NCBI GenBank assembly: GCA_005793025.1
Contig: SXQI01000181.1
Location: 1 to 11,205, forward strand
From: Verrucomicrobiales bacterium
GTDB taxonomy: Bacteria; Verrucomicrobiota; Verrucomicrobiia; Limisphaerales; SXQI01
Length of the DNA stretch: 11,205 bases
Direction of reading: 5' to 3'
How positions within the stretch are numbered: position 1 is the stretch's first letter; each line of letters begins with the position of its first letter. The notes below the pieces were generated by a model. The model saw only the letters and a list, made by a program, of their open reading frames with translations. It had not been told where the DNA came from and did not search any database. The position numbers and the translations under genes are program-made. Below are positions 1 to 7,611 of this stretch, piece after piece.

Positions 1-2712
1 AGGCACGCCAAACTGCAATGCAAGGCTGGTCAATGTCCCGATCCCATCCATCAGACCACCAATAGTGGAGCCTTCTTTTGCCATCGTGATGAATAATTCA
101 CCGGGTTGATGATCCTCAAACACGCCCACAGTGAGATACCCTTCGTGGCCGGCGATATCGAATTTATGGGTAATGGCTGTGCGAGTTTCGGGCAATCGGC
201 GGCGGGTAGGTTTCCCGGCTTCTTCGCGCAAACGAGCGACCTCGGCTTCCAAACTCTTGAGCTGATCCACGGAAACTCCGGGGTCGTTTTTGGCGTTTCC
301 CCCTTCATTGGTCCGCTTGGTGTTCAGCGGCTGCGAACGCTTCGAGCCATCCCGGTAAATCGCCACACATTTCAACCCCATCTTCCATGCCTGCGTGTAG
401 GCATCCATGATGTCGCCCACACTGCATTCGTTGGGTAGGTTGACGGTTTTTGAGATCGCACCGCTGATGAACGGTTGTGCCGCTCCCATCATTTTCAGAT
501 GGGCCATGTAATGGATGCTCCGTTGACCTAGGTGTGCTTTGAAAGCGCAATCGAACACAGGGAGATGCTCTGGCTTCAGCCCACTTTTGTGGACTTGTCC
601 GCCATCAGTGACATCTTCGATCGTGTCGAATTTTTCGATGTGAGCAATCACAGCCGCCGAGGCTGCAGGGGAATAGCCTAGTCGGCTCAATCCTTCTGGC
701 ACGGTGCGGTTGACAATTTTCAACATCCCGCCGCCCGCGAGAAGTTTGTATTTCACGAGTGCGATATCCGGCTCGATCCCGGTGGTGTCGCAATCCATCA
801 GGAAGGCGATGGTGCCTGTCGGAGCGAGAACCGTGACCTGCGCATTCCGATAGCCGTGTTTGGTTCCCAATGCCAACGCCCGATTCCAACAAGCGCGCGC
901 CTCATCCTTGAGGGTGTTAAATTCTTGGCTGGGTTGGATCGCTTCGACCGCGTCGCGGTGTTGCCGAATCACCCCTAGCATCGAGGCGACGTTATCTTTC
1001 GCGACGGGTTTGGCGACCCCAGAACAGCGTGCGTCGCGATAACCTTTGAACGCTCCTTGAACCCTCGCCATTTCAGCCGATTGCTCGTAGGAATGTCCGG
1101 TAAGAACGGAGCTTAATGCCCCTGCCAAGGCGCGCCCTTCATCGGAGTCATACGAGAGTCCGTAGCTCATGATCAACGAGCCAAGGTTCGCAAACCCCAA
1201 TCCCAAGGTGCGGAAGATGTGGGAATTCTCCGCAATGATCTGGGTTGGATAACTTGCGTTATCGACGACGATCTCTTGAGCGGTAATATAAATCCGGATG
1301 GCTGCTTTATAGCGTTCGACATCAAAGGTGCCGTTCTCGCACTTAAACTTCATCAAGTTCAACGACGCAAGATTGCACGCGGTGTTGTTGAGGAAAACGT
1401 ATTCCGAGCACGGATTGGTGGAGTGAATCGCATCCGTTCCTTTGCAGGTGTGCCACTTTTGAATCGCACCATCATACTGCATCCCCGGATCTCCACAGGT
1501 CCATGTGCCTTCGGAAATCTTCAGAAGTAAACTCTTCGCGTCCTTCTTTTCGAGAGGCTGGTTCGTGACGACGGTTCGGGTCCACCACTCCCGATTATCC
1601 AATGCGGCTTGCATGAAGTCATCCGAGGCGCGGACGGAAAGGTTCTCATTTTGATACATCACGCTGCCATAAGCATCGCCGTTATAAGAACCGTTGTATC
1701 CTTGTTCGATGAGTGCCCACGCTTTCTTCTCCTCGCGCTGCTTCGCATCGATGAAGTCTTCAATATCTCCGTGCCAATCCTTGAGGGTGTTCATCTTGGC
1801 GGCGCGACGGGTTTTGCCCCCAGATTTGACGACGTTCGCCACTTGATCGTAGACCTTTAAGAAGGACATCGGTCCACTGGGTCGTCCGCCACCGCTGAGC
1901 TTTTCTTTGCTGGATCGGATCGGTGAGAGATCGGTTCCGGTGCCGGATCCATATTTGAAGAGCATCGCCTCACTGTAAGCGAGGTGCATGATGCTCTCCA
2001 TGTTGTCATCCACGGATTGGATGAAGCATGCACTGCCCTGTGGGTATTCGTATTGCGTCGGAGCACGTTCAGCCACGCCTTTTTTGCGGTTATAATACCA
2101 GTTGCCCTGGGCAGAGTTTTTTCCTACCCCATATTCGTGATACAACCCCACGTTGAACCAGACGGGTGAATTGAACGCGCCGTATTGGTTCACGCAAAGC
2201 CACGCCAACTCTTCGTAAAAAACTTCACCGTCTTTCGCGGAAAAATAACCGTCCGCAATTCCCCAATTCGCAATCGTGCGGCAGACCCGATGGATCAATT
2301 GGCGCACCGAGGTCTCGCGCTCGGGCGAGTTTTGTTCGCCATAAAAATATTTGGAGACCACAACCTTCGTGGCGAGTTGTGACCATGACTGGGGCACTTC
2401 GACGTTTTCCTGCTTAAAAATCACCTTGTTGCTGTCGTCGGTGATCTCTGCGGTGCGACGTTCCCATTGGACGGAATCGAACGGTTTTTGGCCGGCAGTG
2501 CTAAAGACTCGACGCACGGCGAGTCGCTGGGGGTTCTTGTTCGAGCCTACCTTTTGGCGGGAGTTCGACACAGGTGTTTTCGGGCGTCGTCCAGCGGCTG
2601 AACTCTTGGCGGCTGAGATAGGTTCGCGTGCATCAATCATGGCAGGTGTTTGGTTCGTGGTGAGCCGCTCAGTGTGGGGTTGGCCGGGCGACACAAAATT
2701 TGTTGGTTGCAT
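1..2712 (-). CDS. nrdJ: Adenosylcobalamin-dependent (class II) ribonucleotide reductase, 3'-truncated by window edge
   Basis: Reduces ribonucleotides to deoxyribonucleotides in the cytoplasm, using coenzyme B12 to generate the thiyl radical. The frame is open for 904 codons and leaves the window at base 1, so the C-terminal end is missing. Counting from the ATG at 2712, the active-site motif NPCSE lies at 433-437 with radical Cys435. The redox cysteine pair is Cys229 (in GSACFIQ) and Cys446 (in CNLASLNL). A PTGTIAFLMD motif and an RDGSKRSQPLN segment follow, then a short charged helix (about 815-836), and from about residue 842 the start of a TSCPD domain, typical of long NrdJ proteins. The first ~75 residues are basic and low in complexity; conserved sequence starts near VQWERR. 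An in-frame ATG at 2640 (MIDAREP) is an alternative start, and neither has a clear ribosome binding site. Family assignment is secure; the start is not. Confidence 0.96.
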   Translation of the reverse strand, partial: MQPTNFVSPGQPHTERLTTNQTPAMIDAREPISAAKSSAAGRRPKTPVSNSRQKVGSNKNPQRLAVRRVFSTAGQKPFDSVQWERRTAEITDDSNKVIFKQENVEVPQSWSQLATKVVVSKYFYGEQNSPERETSVRQLIHRVCRTIANWGIADGYFSAKDGEVFYEELAWLCVNQYGAFNSPVWFNVGLYHEYGVGKNSAQGNWYYNRKKGVAERAPTQYEYPQGSACFIQSVDDNMESIMHLAYSEAMLFKYGSGTGTDLSPIRSSKEKLSGGGRPSGPMSFLKVYDQVANVVKSGGKTRRAAKMNTLKDWHGDIEDFIDAKQREEKKAWALIEQGYNGSYNGDAYGSVMYQNENLSVRASDDFMQAALDNREWWTRTVVTNQPLEKKDAKSLLLKISEGTWTCGDPGMQYDGAIQKWHTCKGTDAIHSTNPCSEYVFLNNTACNLASLNLMKFKCENGTFDVERYKAAIRIYITAQEIVVDNASYPTQIIAENSHIFRTLGLGFANLGSLIMSYGLSYDSDEGRALAGALSSVLTGHSYEQSAEMARVQGAFKGYRDARCSGVAKPVAKDNVASMLGVIRQHRDAVEAIQPSQEFNTLKDEARACWNRALALGTKHGYRNAQVTVLAPTGTIAFLMDCDTTGIEPDIALVKYKLLAGGGMLKIVNRTVPEGLSRLGYSPAASAAVIAHIEKFDTIEDVTDGGQVHKSGLKPEHLPVFDCAFKAHLGQRSIHYMAHLKMMGAAQPFISGAISKTVNLPNECSVGDIMDAYTQAWKMGLKCVAIYRDGSKRSQPLNTKRTNEGGNAKNDPGVSVDQLKSLEAEVARLREEAGKPTRRRLPETRTAITHKFDIAGHEGYLTVGVFEDHQPGELFITMAKEGSTIGGLMDGIGTLTSLALQFGVP

Positions 2713-2764
2713 CCCACAGCACAGGTCGAAATCGATTGGGTTTAACTGGTTTCAACCCCATGCG

Positions 2765-2790
2765 GTGGTAGATGTGAACGAATCTACCAC
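2765..2790. promoter_or_regulatory. Perfect 9-bp palindrome in the nrdJ leader (possible operator or leader hairpin)
   Basis: GTGGTAGAT at 2765-2773 and ATCTACCAC at 2782-2790 form a perfect inverted repeat with an 8-nt loop. It sits 53-78 bases upstream of the nrdJ ATG. One arm overlaps the -10 of the promoter candidate, so it could be a repressor operator. It could also fold near the 5' end of the transcript. Its function is inferred from position only. Confidence 0.5.
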
Positions 2791-2808
2791 TAGCGGTTGT
2801 GGTGACAA
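2781..2808 (-). promoter_or_regulatory. Candidate sigma-70-type promoter for nrdJ
   Basis: On the minus strand, TTGTCA (2808-2803, five of six to TTGACA) is followed after 16 bases by TAGATT (2786-2781, four of six to TATAAT). Transcription would begin around 2774, about 60 bases before the ATG. The match is moderate and is a prediction by eye. Confidence 0.35.
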
Positions 2809-2893
2809 GCTCAATTTGTTTTTTTTGATTTAGACCCTTTTGAGCCTGAAAATCAACGGGTTAGGCTCTCGGAAACGTGGGGCAAACCCCGGA

Positions 2894-2913
2894 GTTTGAT
2901 AAAAAAATCAAAC
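2894..2913 (-). terminator. AT-rich hairpin downstream of the response regulator, weak terminator candidate
   Basis: A perfect 7-bp stem (GTTTGAT/ATCAAAC) encloses a T6 loop in the minus-strand transcript, about 86 bases after the response-regulator stop. A GGGG/CCCC hairpin follows it. There is no T-run after the stem, so it is not a classical intrinsic terminator. It may only slow the polymerase or protect the 3' end. Confidence 0.25.
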
Positions 2914-2998
2914 CGTTCTCGCGTGCGGATTGCAATTCAAATCGGAGCACCCAAATGAAGTTTAAAAACACTGAATGAAAGCCGGGTTTTGAAGGAGA

Positions 2999-3766
2999 TT
3001 AAGGGGTTTTTCCCATGAGCCGTTGGAGCTGGTCGCGATAGCTTCGGCTTAAAGTAACTTTAGCTCCTGATTTGAGGAGGATGACATACTCGCCGTGAAA
3101 GAGCGGTTGCATTTCTCGGATGCGTTCGACGTTGATCATGGAGGATCGGCTAACGCGGAGGAACTGCGTGGCGGGAAGTTTTTTTTCTAGCGCAGCCATC
3201 GTCTCGCGGATCAAGTGGGATTCGTTTCCGACATGGATGGCGACGTAATTGTCGTTGGCCTCGGCCCAATCGATTTCTTCGAAGCGCACGAATTTAACTT
3301 TTCCATCGGTCTTGATCACCAAGCGATCGAGAGGACGCGGACGGGGTTGAAGATCGGCTAGAAGGCTTGTCATTCGTCGTTCCAAGGCTTCCGGATCGCG
3401 CCTGCGAAGGGTCTCAATGACTCGACCTAAGGCGAGATCAAATCGTTCTCGATCGAAGGGTTTTAGCAAATAATCCACGGCGTTTACTTCGAATGCTTTG
3501 AGGGCGAATTGATCGTGTGCCGTGACAAAAATAACCAATGGCATGGAGTCTGTACCGAGGGTTTCCACGACTTCGAAGCCATCGAGCTCAGGCATTTGCA
3601 CATCGAGAAACACGAAGTCTGGCTTGAGTGCTTCGATGGTTTCAACGGCTGTTTTCCCATCGGCGCACTGACCGACGACCTCGATTTGTTCATGATCCTT
3701 GAGCAACGAGAACAAGCGTTGGCGGGCCAGTGCTTCGTCATCGATAATGAGGCAACGGTATTTCAT
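2999..3766 (-). CDS. LytTR-family response regulator
   Basis: A 255-residue transcriptional regulator and partner of the histidine kinase encoded just upstream. Residues 1-120 are a receiver domain: acidic pair Asp9/Asp10, phospho-acceptor Asp55 in FLDVQMPELDG, Thr82 in VTAHDQ, and Lys102 in LLKPF. Residues ~147-252 are a LytTR DNA-binding domain, with the typical EANDNYVAIH, FLRVSRSSMINVERI and VTLSRSYRDQL segments. The order and length match the LytR/AlgR family (about 240-260 residues). Such proteins bind pairs of short direct repeats near -35 regions when phosphorylated. Its ATG overlaps the kinase stop as ATGA, so the two are co-transcribed and probably translationally coupled. The regulated genes are unknown; the divergent 4951 gene is a natural candidate because it shares the intergenic region. 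Confidence 0.95.
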   Translation of the reverse strand: MKYRCLIIDDEALARQRLFSLLKDHEQIEVVGQCADGKTAVETIEALKPDFVFLDVQMPELDGFEVVETLGTDSMPLVIFVTAHDQFALKAFEVNAVDYLLKPFDRERFDLALGRVIETLRRRDPEALERRMTSLLADLQPRPRPLDRLVIKTDGKVKFVRFEEIDWAEANDNYVAIHVGNESHLIRETMAALEKKLPATQFLRVSRSSMINVERIREMQPLFHGEYVILLKSGAKVTLSRSYRDQLQRLMGKTP

Positions 3767-4914
3767 GGGGAGGGCGCAGTGGGTTTCAGTGAGGGTTCGA
3801 GATGTTTCGGGATCACGAGATGAACCGTTAAACCTTTTTCACGACTGGACTCGAGTTCGATTCGGTGGCGTGGGCCGTAGAGTTGCTCCAGTCGTTGGCG
3901 CGTATTGGCCATACCGATGCCCGGGCTGGTGGAGGTTCGAGTTTTGAGGCCGTCGCCGTTATCCGCAACAGAGAGATGAAGATTCGATCCTTCGATGCGA
4001 CCTGAGATCTGGATCAGACCGGGCCGCGCATGAGGTTCGATGCCGTGGCGGATGGCGTTTTCCACCAAAGGTTGGAGGATCAGGTTCGGGACGTAGCAGC
4101 GCAGGGTTTCTTCCTCGATCTTGAATTCAAACCGCAGCCGTTCGCCGAAGCGCGTGCCTTCGATTTCAAGGTAACGCCGGAGAAAATCTACCTCCCGTTG
4201 CAGAAGCACTTCCTGTTCATTGCTGCTGTCGAGTGCACTGCGAAGCAATTGGCTCAACTGCGAAATCATTCGATCCGCCGCAACGATATCGACATGAATC
4301 AACGCAGAGATGCTGTGCAACGTGTTGAAGAGAAAATGCGGGTTGAGCTGCATTTGTAGGGCATGCAACCGTGCCCGGACGAGGTTGGTTTCCAATTCCG
4401 AGGTCTTGAGTTCTCGTTCATGAAATCGTTGATAATAATCAAGCGCGTGGGCGACTGCGATCACGACCCAATAAATCCACAGGTTCAAATGGAACGCTTT
4501 GATGAATAGTTTTTGGAACGTCACAATGAACAAGAGGGGCGAGCCCATCATCCACGATTGGAAGATCGCCAACCCCGACCTCAGGCCGATGTAGAGGAGA
4601 GAAAAATACAGGCTGACGGTGAAGTGAATCACCAGCATCTGCACCCAGTTGGCTTTGTGAAAACGGAAACGTCTCGCGAAGCGAAAGATCGGCACACTCA
4701 ACAACGCGAACAGGAACCAATCTGCTGCCGAAGAAAGTAACGCTTGGCTCCACGACACAGGCAGTGCCGAGTGACGGGTGGAGAAATAGAATTGCGCGGC
4801 GAAGGAAATTGCGGTGAGCGTCCAAAAGCCCACAAAAAGCATCCAGCGTTGCCAAAGTTTGGGTACGAGCAATTGCAGCGGCATCGTGTGGTCAACATGC
4901 ACGGCGGGAGGCAT
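3763..4914 (-). CDS. LytS/YehU-type membrane sensor histidine kinase
   Basis: A 383-residue inner-membrane kinase that should autophosphorylate on His193 and pass phosphate to the LytTR regulator it overlaps. The N-terminal ~160 residues are hydrophobic, with about five likely membrane helices (near 24-44, 62-79, 91-110, 124-140, 143-160) and no periplasmic or PAS sensor domain. The signal may therefore be sensed in the membrane. A helical linker (161-190) leads to the His_kinase box LNPHFLFNTLHSISALI. The ATPase part shows the N box LVENAIRHG (283-291, Asn286), the G1 box DNGDG (318-322) and the G2 box GIGMAN (332-337). The ATG at 4914 is preceded by a weak AGGCGAG. A second in-frame ATG at 4884 lies within the same N-terminus and has no better signal. 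Confidence 0.94.
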   Translation of the reverse strand: MPPAVHVDHTMPLQLLVPKLWQRWMLFVGFWTLTAISFAAQFYFSTRHSALPVSWSQALLSSAADWFLFALLSVPIFRFARRFRFHKANWVQMLVIHFTVSLYFSLLYIGLRSGLAIFQSWMMGSPLLFIVTFQKLFIKAFHLNLWIYWVVIAVAHALDYYQRFHERELKTSELETNLVRARLHALQMQLNPHFLFNTLHSISALIHVDIVAADRMISQLSQLLRSALDSSNEQEVLLQREVDFLRRYLEIEGTRFGERLRFEFKIEEETLRCYVPNLILQPLVENAIRHGIEPHARPGLIQISGRIEGSNLHLSVADNGDGLKTRTSTSPGIGMANTRQRLEQLYGPRHRIELESSREKGLTVHLVIPKHLEPSLKPTAPSP

Positions 4915-4920
4915 TCTCGC

Positions 4921-4949
4921 CTAAAACCGTGGTTTAGACTTACCTAAAC
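4921..4949. promoter_or_regulatory. Overlapping palindromes in the divergent kinase/FG-GAP intergenic region
   Basis: AAACC at 4924-4928 and GGTTT at 4931-4935 form a palindrome around GT. GTTTAG at 4932-4937 and CTAAAC at 4944-4949 form a second one around six bases. The element CTAAA(A)C or its complement therefore occurs three times in 29 bp, in alternating orientation, between two divergent genes. This is operator-like. The obvious candidate binder is the neighbouring LytTR regulator, but its usual direct-repeat spacing is not evident. Confidence 0.4.
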
Positions 4950-4970
4950 GATGTTTTCCGAGTATATAAA
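4940..4970 (+). promoter_or_regulatory. Candidate promoter for the FG-GAP/ASPIC gene
   Basis: TATATA at 4963-4968 (or TATAAA at 4965-4970) resembles a -10 element. TTACCT at 4940-4945 is a weak -35 at 17-base spacing. The same site read on the minus strand gives TATACT, so it could serve both directions. If used on the plus strand, transcription would start close to the ATG at 4978, giving a very short or absent leader and favouring that start over 4951. Confidence 0.3.
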
Positions 4971-6798
4971 GCCAAAAATGACCCAGTCGGACTTTCAGGA
5001 ACCTTCCGCCAAGCCGCCTCCGAGGCAACCCAACTCGATCTCCCTCGTGTTCATGTTGGTGTTTGGTTGTTTGGCGTTGCTCCCGCTGGCCATGTTTTTT
5101 TATTTCCAAAAAGCGTCCGTTTCCCCGGTCGATCCTAGCAGTGCCCTGCTCGCCAACGGCATCCCGCGCATCCCTTTCAAAGAGGTCGCAACCCAATCCG
5201 GATTGCTTTTTACGCACACCAACGCGGCCATTGGTCTGAAATGGCTTCCGGAAACCATGGGCAGCGGCGTGGCGATTCTGGATTATGACTCCGATGGCCG
5301 ACCCGATGTCTTGGCGGTGAACTCGGATACCTGGGCCTGGAGCAAGCCCGAGTCCTCAAGCCCAAGCAGCCTCAGACTTTTCCACAACCTCGGAGTTGGC
5401 AAGTTTGCGGATGTCACCGAGGCCTCTGGAATCCATTTGAAATGCTATGGGATGGGACTGGCCGTGGGGGATTATGATAACGATGGATTCATCGATTTTT
5501 TTGTCACCACACTCGTTGGCAAACATTTGTTCAAGAACCTCGGGGAAGGAAAGTTTATCGAGACAACCAAAGAAGCCGGGTTCAAACCGAACTCCGGAGA
5601 TTGGGGAACGAGTTGTGCCTTCCTCGATTACGATAACGACGGCGACCTCGATTTGTTTGTCTGCCATTACATCAAGTGGACGTTGGAATTAGATTTGGCA
5701 GCCCAATACTCGTTGGCTGGAATTGGTCGAGCCTACGGGCCACCTCGGCATTTTGCGGGCACTTTCCCGGGCCTTTATCGGAACGAGGGCGAAGGCTTTT
5801 TTACCGATGTCTCAAAACAGGCCGGCCTCCATCTGCTGCATTCAGGCACGGGCCTGCCGCTCGCCAAATCGTTAGGCGTCGCACCGGTGGATTTGGATGG
5901 CGATGGCTGGCTGGATCTGATCGTGGCGAACGATACCGTACAGAATTTCGTTTTTCATAACGAACACAACGGCACATTCCAAGAAATGGGTGCGATGTCA
6001 GGTTTAGCTTACGACAGTTTCGGTGGCACTCGTGGAGCCATGGGAATTGATTCTGGCCGATTCCTTAACGATGACTCCCTCGCGGTATCCATCGGAAACT
6101 ACGCCAACGAAATGACCGCCCTCTACGTCCAACGCGATCGCCTCCTCTTCTCCGACGAGGCCCAAACCCAAGGCATCGGCGCCGTGAGCCGCGAATTCTT
6201 GACGTTCGGAGTGTTTTTCTTTGATGTGGATCTCGACGGTTGGTTGGACCTACTGACCGTGAATGGACATATCGAACCCGACATCAAAAAAATCAATCCC
6301 ACCCAGAACTACCGACAACCCGCTCAACTCTTCTGGAACCTACAACATGTTAAACCCGGCGGCGGATTCAAACAATTGACCCCCGCAGAGTGTGGCCCCG
6401 ACCTCCTTGAGCCCATGGCGGCCCGAGGATCGGCCTACGCGGACATCGATGCCGATGGCGACCTCGACGTGCTCGTCACCCAACTCAACGGCCCTATCCG
6501 CCTATTCCGTAACGACATGACGAAAAACAACCATTGGCTGAAGATCAAACTCATCGGCACCAAATCCAACCGCGACGCCATCGGTGCATGGATCACCGCC
6601 AAGGTGGGAACCCGCACCCTCAGCCAACAAGTCATGCCCACCCGAGGTTACCTCTCCCAATCCGAACTCCCCGTCACCTTCGGACTCGGCTCCGCGACCC
6701 AAGTCCAGAGCCTCACCATCGCATGGCCCAGCGGCTTGAAACAAACCTTGAACAAAGTCCTGATCGATCAACTCACGACAATCCACGAACCTCGCTAA
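4951..6798 (+). CDS. Membrane-anchored FG-GAP/VCBS repeat protein with C-terminal ASPIC/UnbV domain (CRTAC1-like)
   Basis: A 615-residue protein expected to be exported and held by an N-terminal membrane helix (about 31-52) after a proline-rich cytoplasmic stretch. Six calcium-binding DxDxDG loops are visible, at residues 111-116, 174-179, 226-231, 314-319, 425-430 and 498-503. Each is followed by the (D/P)-hydrophobic pattern of FG-GAP/VCBS blades, so the core is probably a seven-bladed beta-propeller. A seventh blade near 365-388 (MGIDSGRFLNDDSLAVSIGNY) has lost the acidic loop. Residues ~528-612 match ASPIC/UnbV. The biochemical role of bacterial members is not established; adhesion or extracellular binding is usually assumed. 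The start could instead be the ATG at 4978 (MTQSDFQEP), which leaves the anchor intact and fits the promoter candidate better. It is divergent from the two-component operon and 18 bp upstream of the phosphorylase gene. Confidence 0.93.
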   Translation: MFSEYIKPKMTQSDFQEPSAKPPPRQPNSISLVFMLVFGCLALLPLAMFFYFQKASVSPVDPSSALLANGIPRIPFKEVATQSGLLFTHTNAAIGLKWLPETMGSGVAILDYDSDGRPDVLAVNSDTWAWSKPESSSPSSLRLFHNLGVGKFADVTEASGIHLKCYGMGLAVGDYDNDGFIDFFVTTLVGKHLFKNLGEGKFIETTKEAGFKPNSGDWGTSCAFLDYDNDGDLDLFVCHYIKWTLELDLAAQYSLAGIGRAYGPPRHFAGTFPGLYRNEGEGFFTDVSKQAGLHLLHSGTGLPLAKSLGVAPVDLDGDGWLDLIVANDTVQNFVFHNEHNGTFQEMGAMSGLAYDSFGGTRGAMGIDSGRFLNDDSLAVSIGNYANEMTALYVQRDRLLFSDEAQTQGIGAVSREFLTFGVFFFDVDLDGWLDLLTVNGHIEPDIKKINPTQNYRQPAQLFWNLQHVKPGGGFKQLTPAECGPDLLEPMAARGSAYADIDADGDLDVLVTQLNGPIRLFRNDMTKNNHWLKIKLIGTKSNRDAIGAWITAKVGTRTLSQQVMPTRGYLSQSELPVTFGLGSATQVQSLTIAWPSGLKQTLNKVLIDQLTTIHEPR

Positions 6799-6816
6799 CC
6801 CACGCTCCCACCCCGC

Positions 6817-7470
6817 ATGATTCCCTCCCCCCAAGAGCCTTCCCCTCCCCTGCTCGATGTCCTCGTCTGCTTTGCCGTCCGCGAGGAAGGAAGATTCTTC
6901 AAACCCAAACCCAACCACCGAGTCGTCTACACCGGCATGGGCCGCAACAACGCCGCACGCGTCATCGAAGAACGTTGCGCTGCCCGCCGTCCAGACCTCG
7001 TCGTCACCTGCGGATTTGCAGGCGGATTAAACCCTACTTTTTCAGAAAGCGACGTCGTTTTCGATGCCGACCTAGAAACCCAATTAGAATCAAAACTCCA
7101 CGATGCCGGAGCCAAACGAGCCACCTTTTTCTGCACCAACCGCGTCGCCATCACATCCGACGAAAAAATGCGCCTCTGGCGGAACATCGCCATGGACATC
7201 CTCGAAATGGAATCCGAGACCATCCGAGATCACTGCCGCGATCTAGGCATCCCCGGTGCCACCATCCGCACCATCTCCGACAGTGCCCATGACGATCTCC
7301 CCCTCGATTTCACCCTGTTGATGAACAACCGCCAGCACGTGAACTATAAGAAAATGAGCTGGCTCCTCCTCAAATCCCCCCGCCTCATCATCGACCTCCT
7401 CGCGTTCCAAAAGAAAGCCACCGACGCCGCCCAAGCCCTAGCCACTTGCCTAGAAAAAGTCCTCCCCTAG
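6817..7470 (+). CDS. Nucleoside phosphorylase/nucleosidase superfamily protein (MTAN/HpnG-like)
   Basis: A 217-residue cytoplasmic enzyme of the PNP/UDP phosphorylase fold, probably cleaving the glycosidic bond of a nucleoside; the substrate cannot be read from sequence. The family marks are in order: VREEG at 21-25 (catalytic Glu near the N-terminus), the TGMGRNNA loop at 39-46, CGFAGGLNP at 65-73, LEMESE at 129-134 in the place of the ME(G/S)xx ribose-binding motif, and ISDSAHDDLP at 153-162, with Asp155 as the likely base-activating residue. The closest types are 5'-methylthioadenosine/S-adenosylhomocysteine nucleosidase and the hopanoid-associated HpnG. No hopanoid genes are visible here. 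The MTAN family is usually about 230 residues, so this one is complete. It starts 18 bp after the FG-GAP gene without a terminator between, so the two are probably co-transcribed. Confidence 0.88.
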   Translation: MIPSPQEPSPPLLDVLVCFAVREEGRFFKPKPNHRVVYTGMGRNNAARVIEERCAARRPDLVVTCGFAGGLNPTFSESDVVFDADLETQLESKLHDAGAKRATFFCTNRVAITSDEKMRLWRNIAMDILEMESETIRDHCRDLGIPGATIRTISDSAHDDLPLDFTLLMNNRQHVNYKKMSWLLLKSPRLIIDLLAFQKKATDAAQALATCLEKVLP

Positions 7471-7488
7471 AAATTGCAGCGAACCATG

Positions 7489-7586
7489 CCAAGGGACCTA
7501 AGCGACCCAATCGACCCAATCGACCGCCTTTTGCGGCACCCCCCACTTTTGTCCCTTGGGTCCCTTGAGTCCTTTCAGTCATTTAA
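7489..7586. repeat. Two facing arms of 9-bp tandem repeats
   Basis: The left arm (7489-7524) is four units: CCAAGGGAC, CTAAGCGAC, CCAATCGAC, CCAATCGAC. The right arm (7551-7586) is four units in the opposite orientation: GTCCCTTGG, GTCCCTTGA, GTCCTTTCA, GTCATTTAA. The first left unit is the exact complement of the first right unit, so the arms can pair. Between them a CCGC/GCGG hairpin (7524-7536) precedes a C-run. The common core is AAnnGAC. The array begins 18 bp after the phosphorylase stop. Confidence 0.75.
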
Positions 7587-7611
7587 CCTAGGCTTCCCCC
7601 AAGCCCCGACG

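Larger units (their letters stand above)
2713..2998. other. 286-bp non-coding gap: nrdJ leader and end of the two-component operon
   Basis: No credible ORF lies here. Besides the palindrome and promoter candidate listed separately, the gap holds three smaller inverted repeats. GTTTGAT at 2894-2900 pairs with ATCAAAC at 2907-2913 around an A6 loop. GGGG/CCCC arms lie at 2879-2882 and 2887-2890. GAGCCT pairs with AGGCTC around 2841-2868. I found no cobalamin-riboswitch core and no NrdR-box pair. Confidence 0.6.

Noticed and set aside
2351..2833. Plus-strand frame of 160 codons opposite the nrdJ start
   Set aside because: It overlaps conserved NrdJ coding sequence on the other strand and has no family features.
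2713..2998. Cobalamin riboswitch or NrdR boxes upstream of nrdJ
   Set aside because: No B12-box-like conserved core and no paired NrdR boxes found on reading both strands.
4439..4855. Minus-strand frame of 138 codons within the kinase region
   Set aside because: Different frame of the kinase gene, whose membrane helices and kinase boxes are clear.
6534..7292. Long plus-strand frame of 252 codons overlapping the FG-GAP gene end and the phosphorylase gene
   Set aside because: Extreme Arg/His/Pro composition; it is the out-of-frame reading of two well-recognised genes.
7489..7586. CRISPR-like array
   Set aside because: Units are 9 bp and contiguous without spacers, and no cas genes are present.
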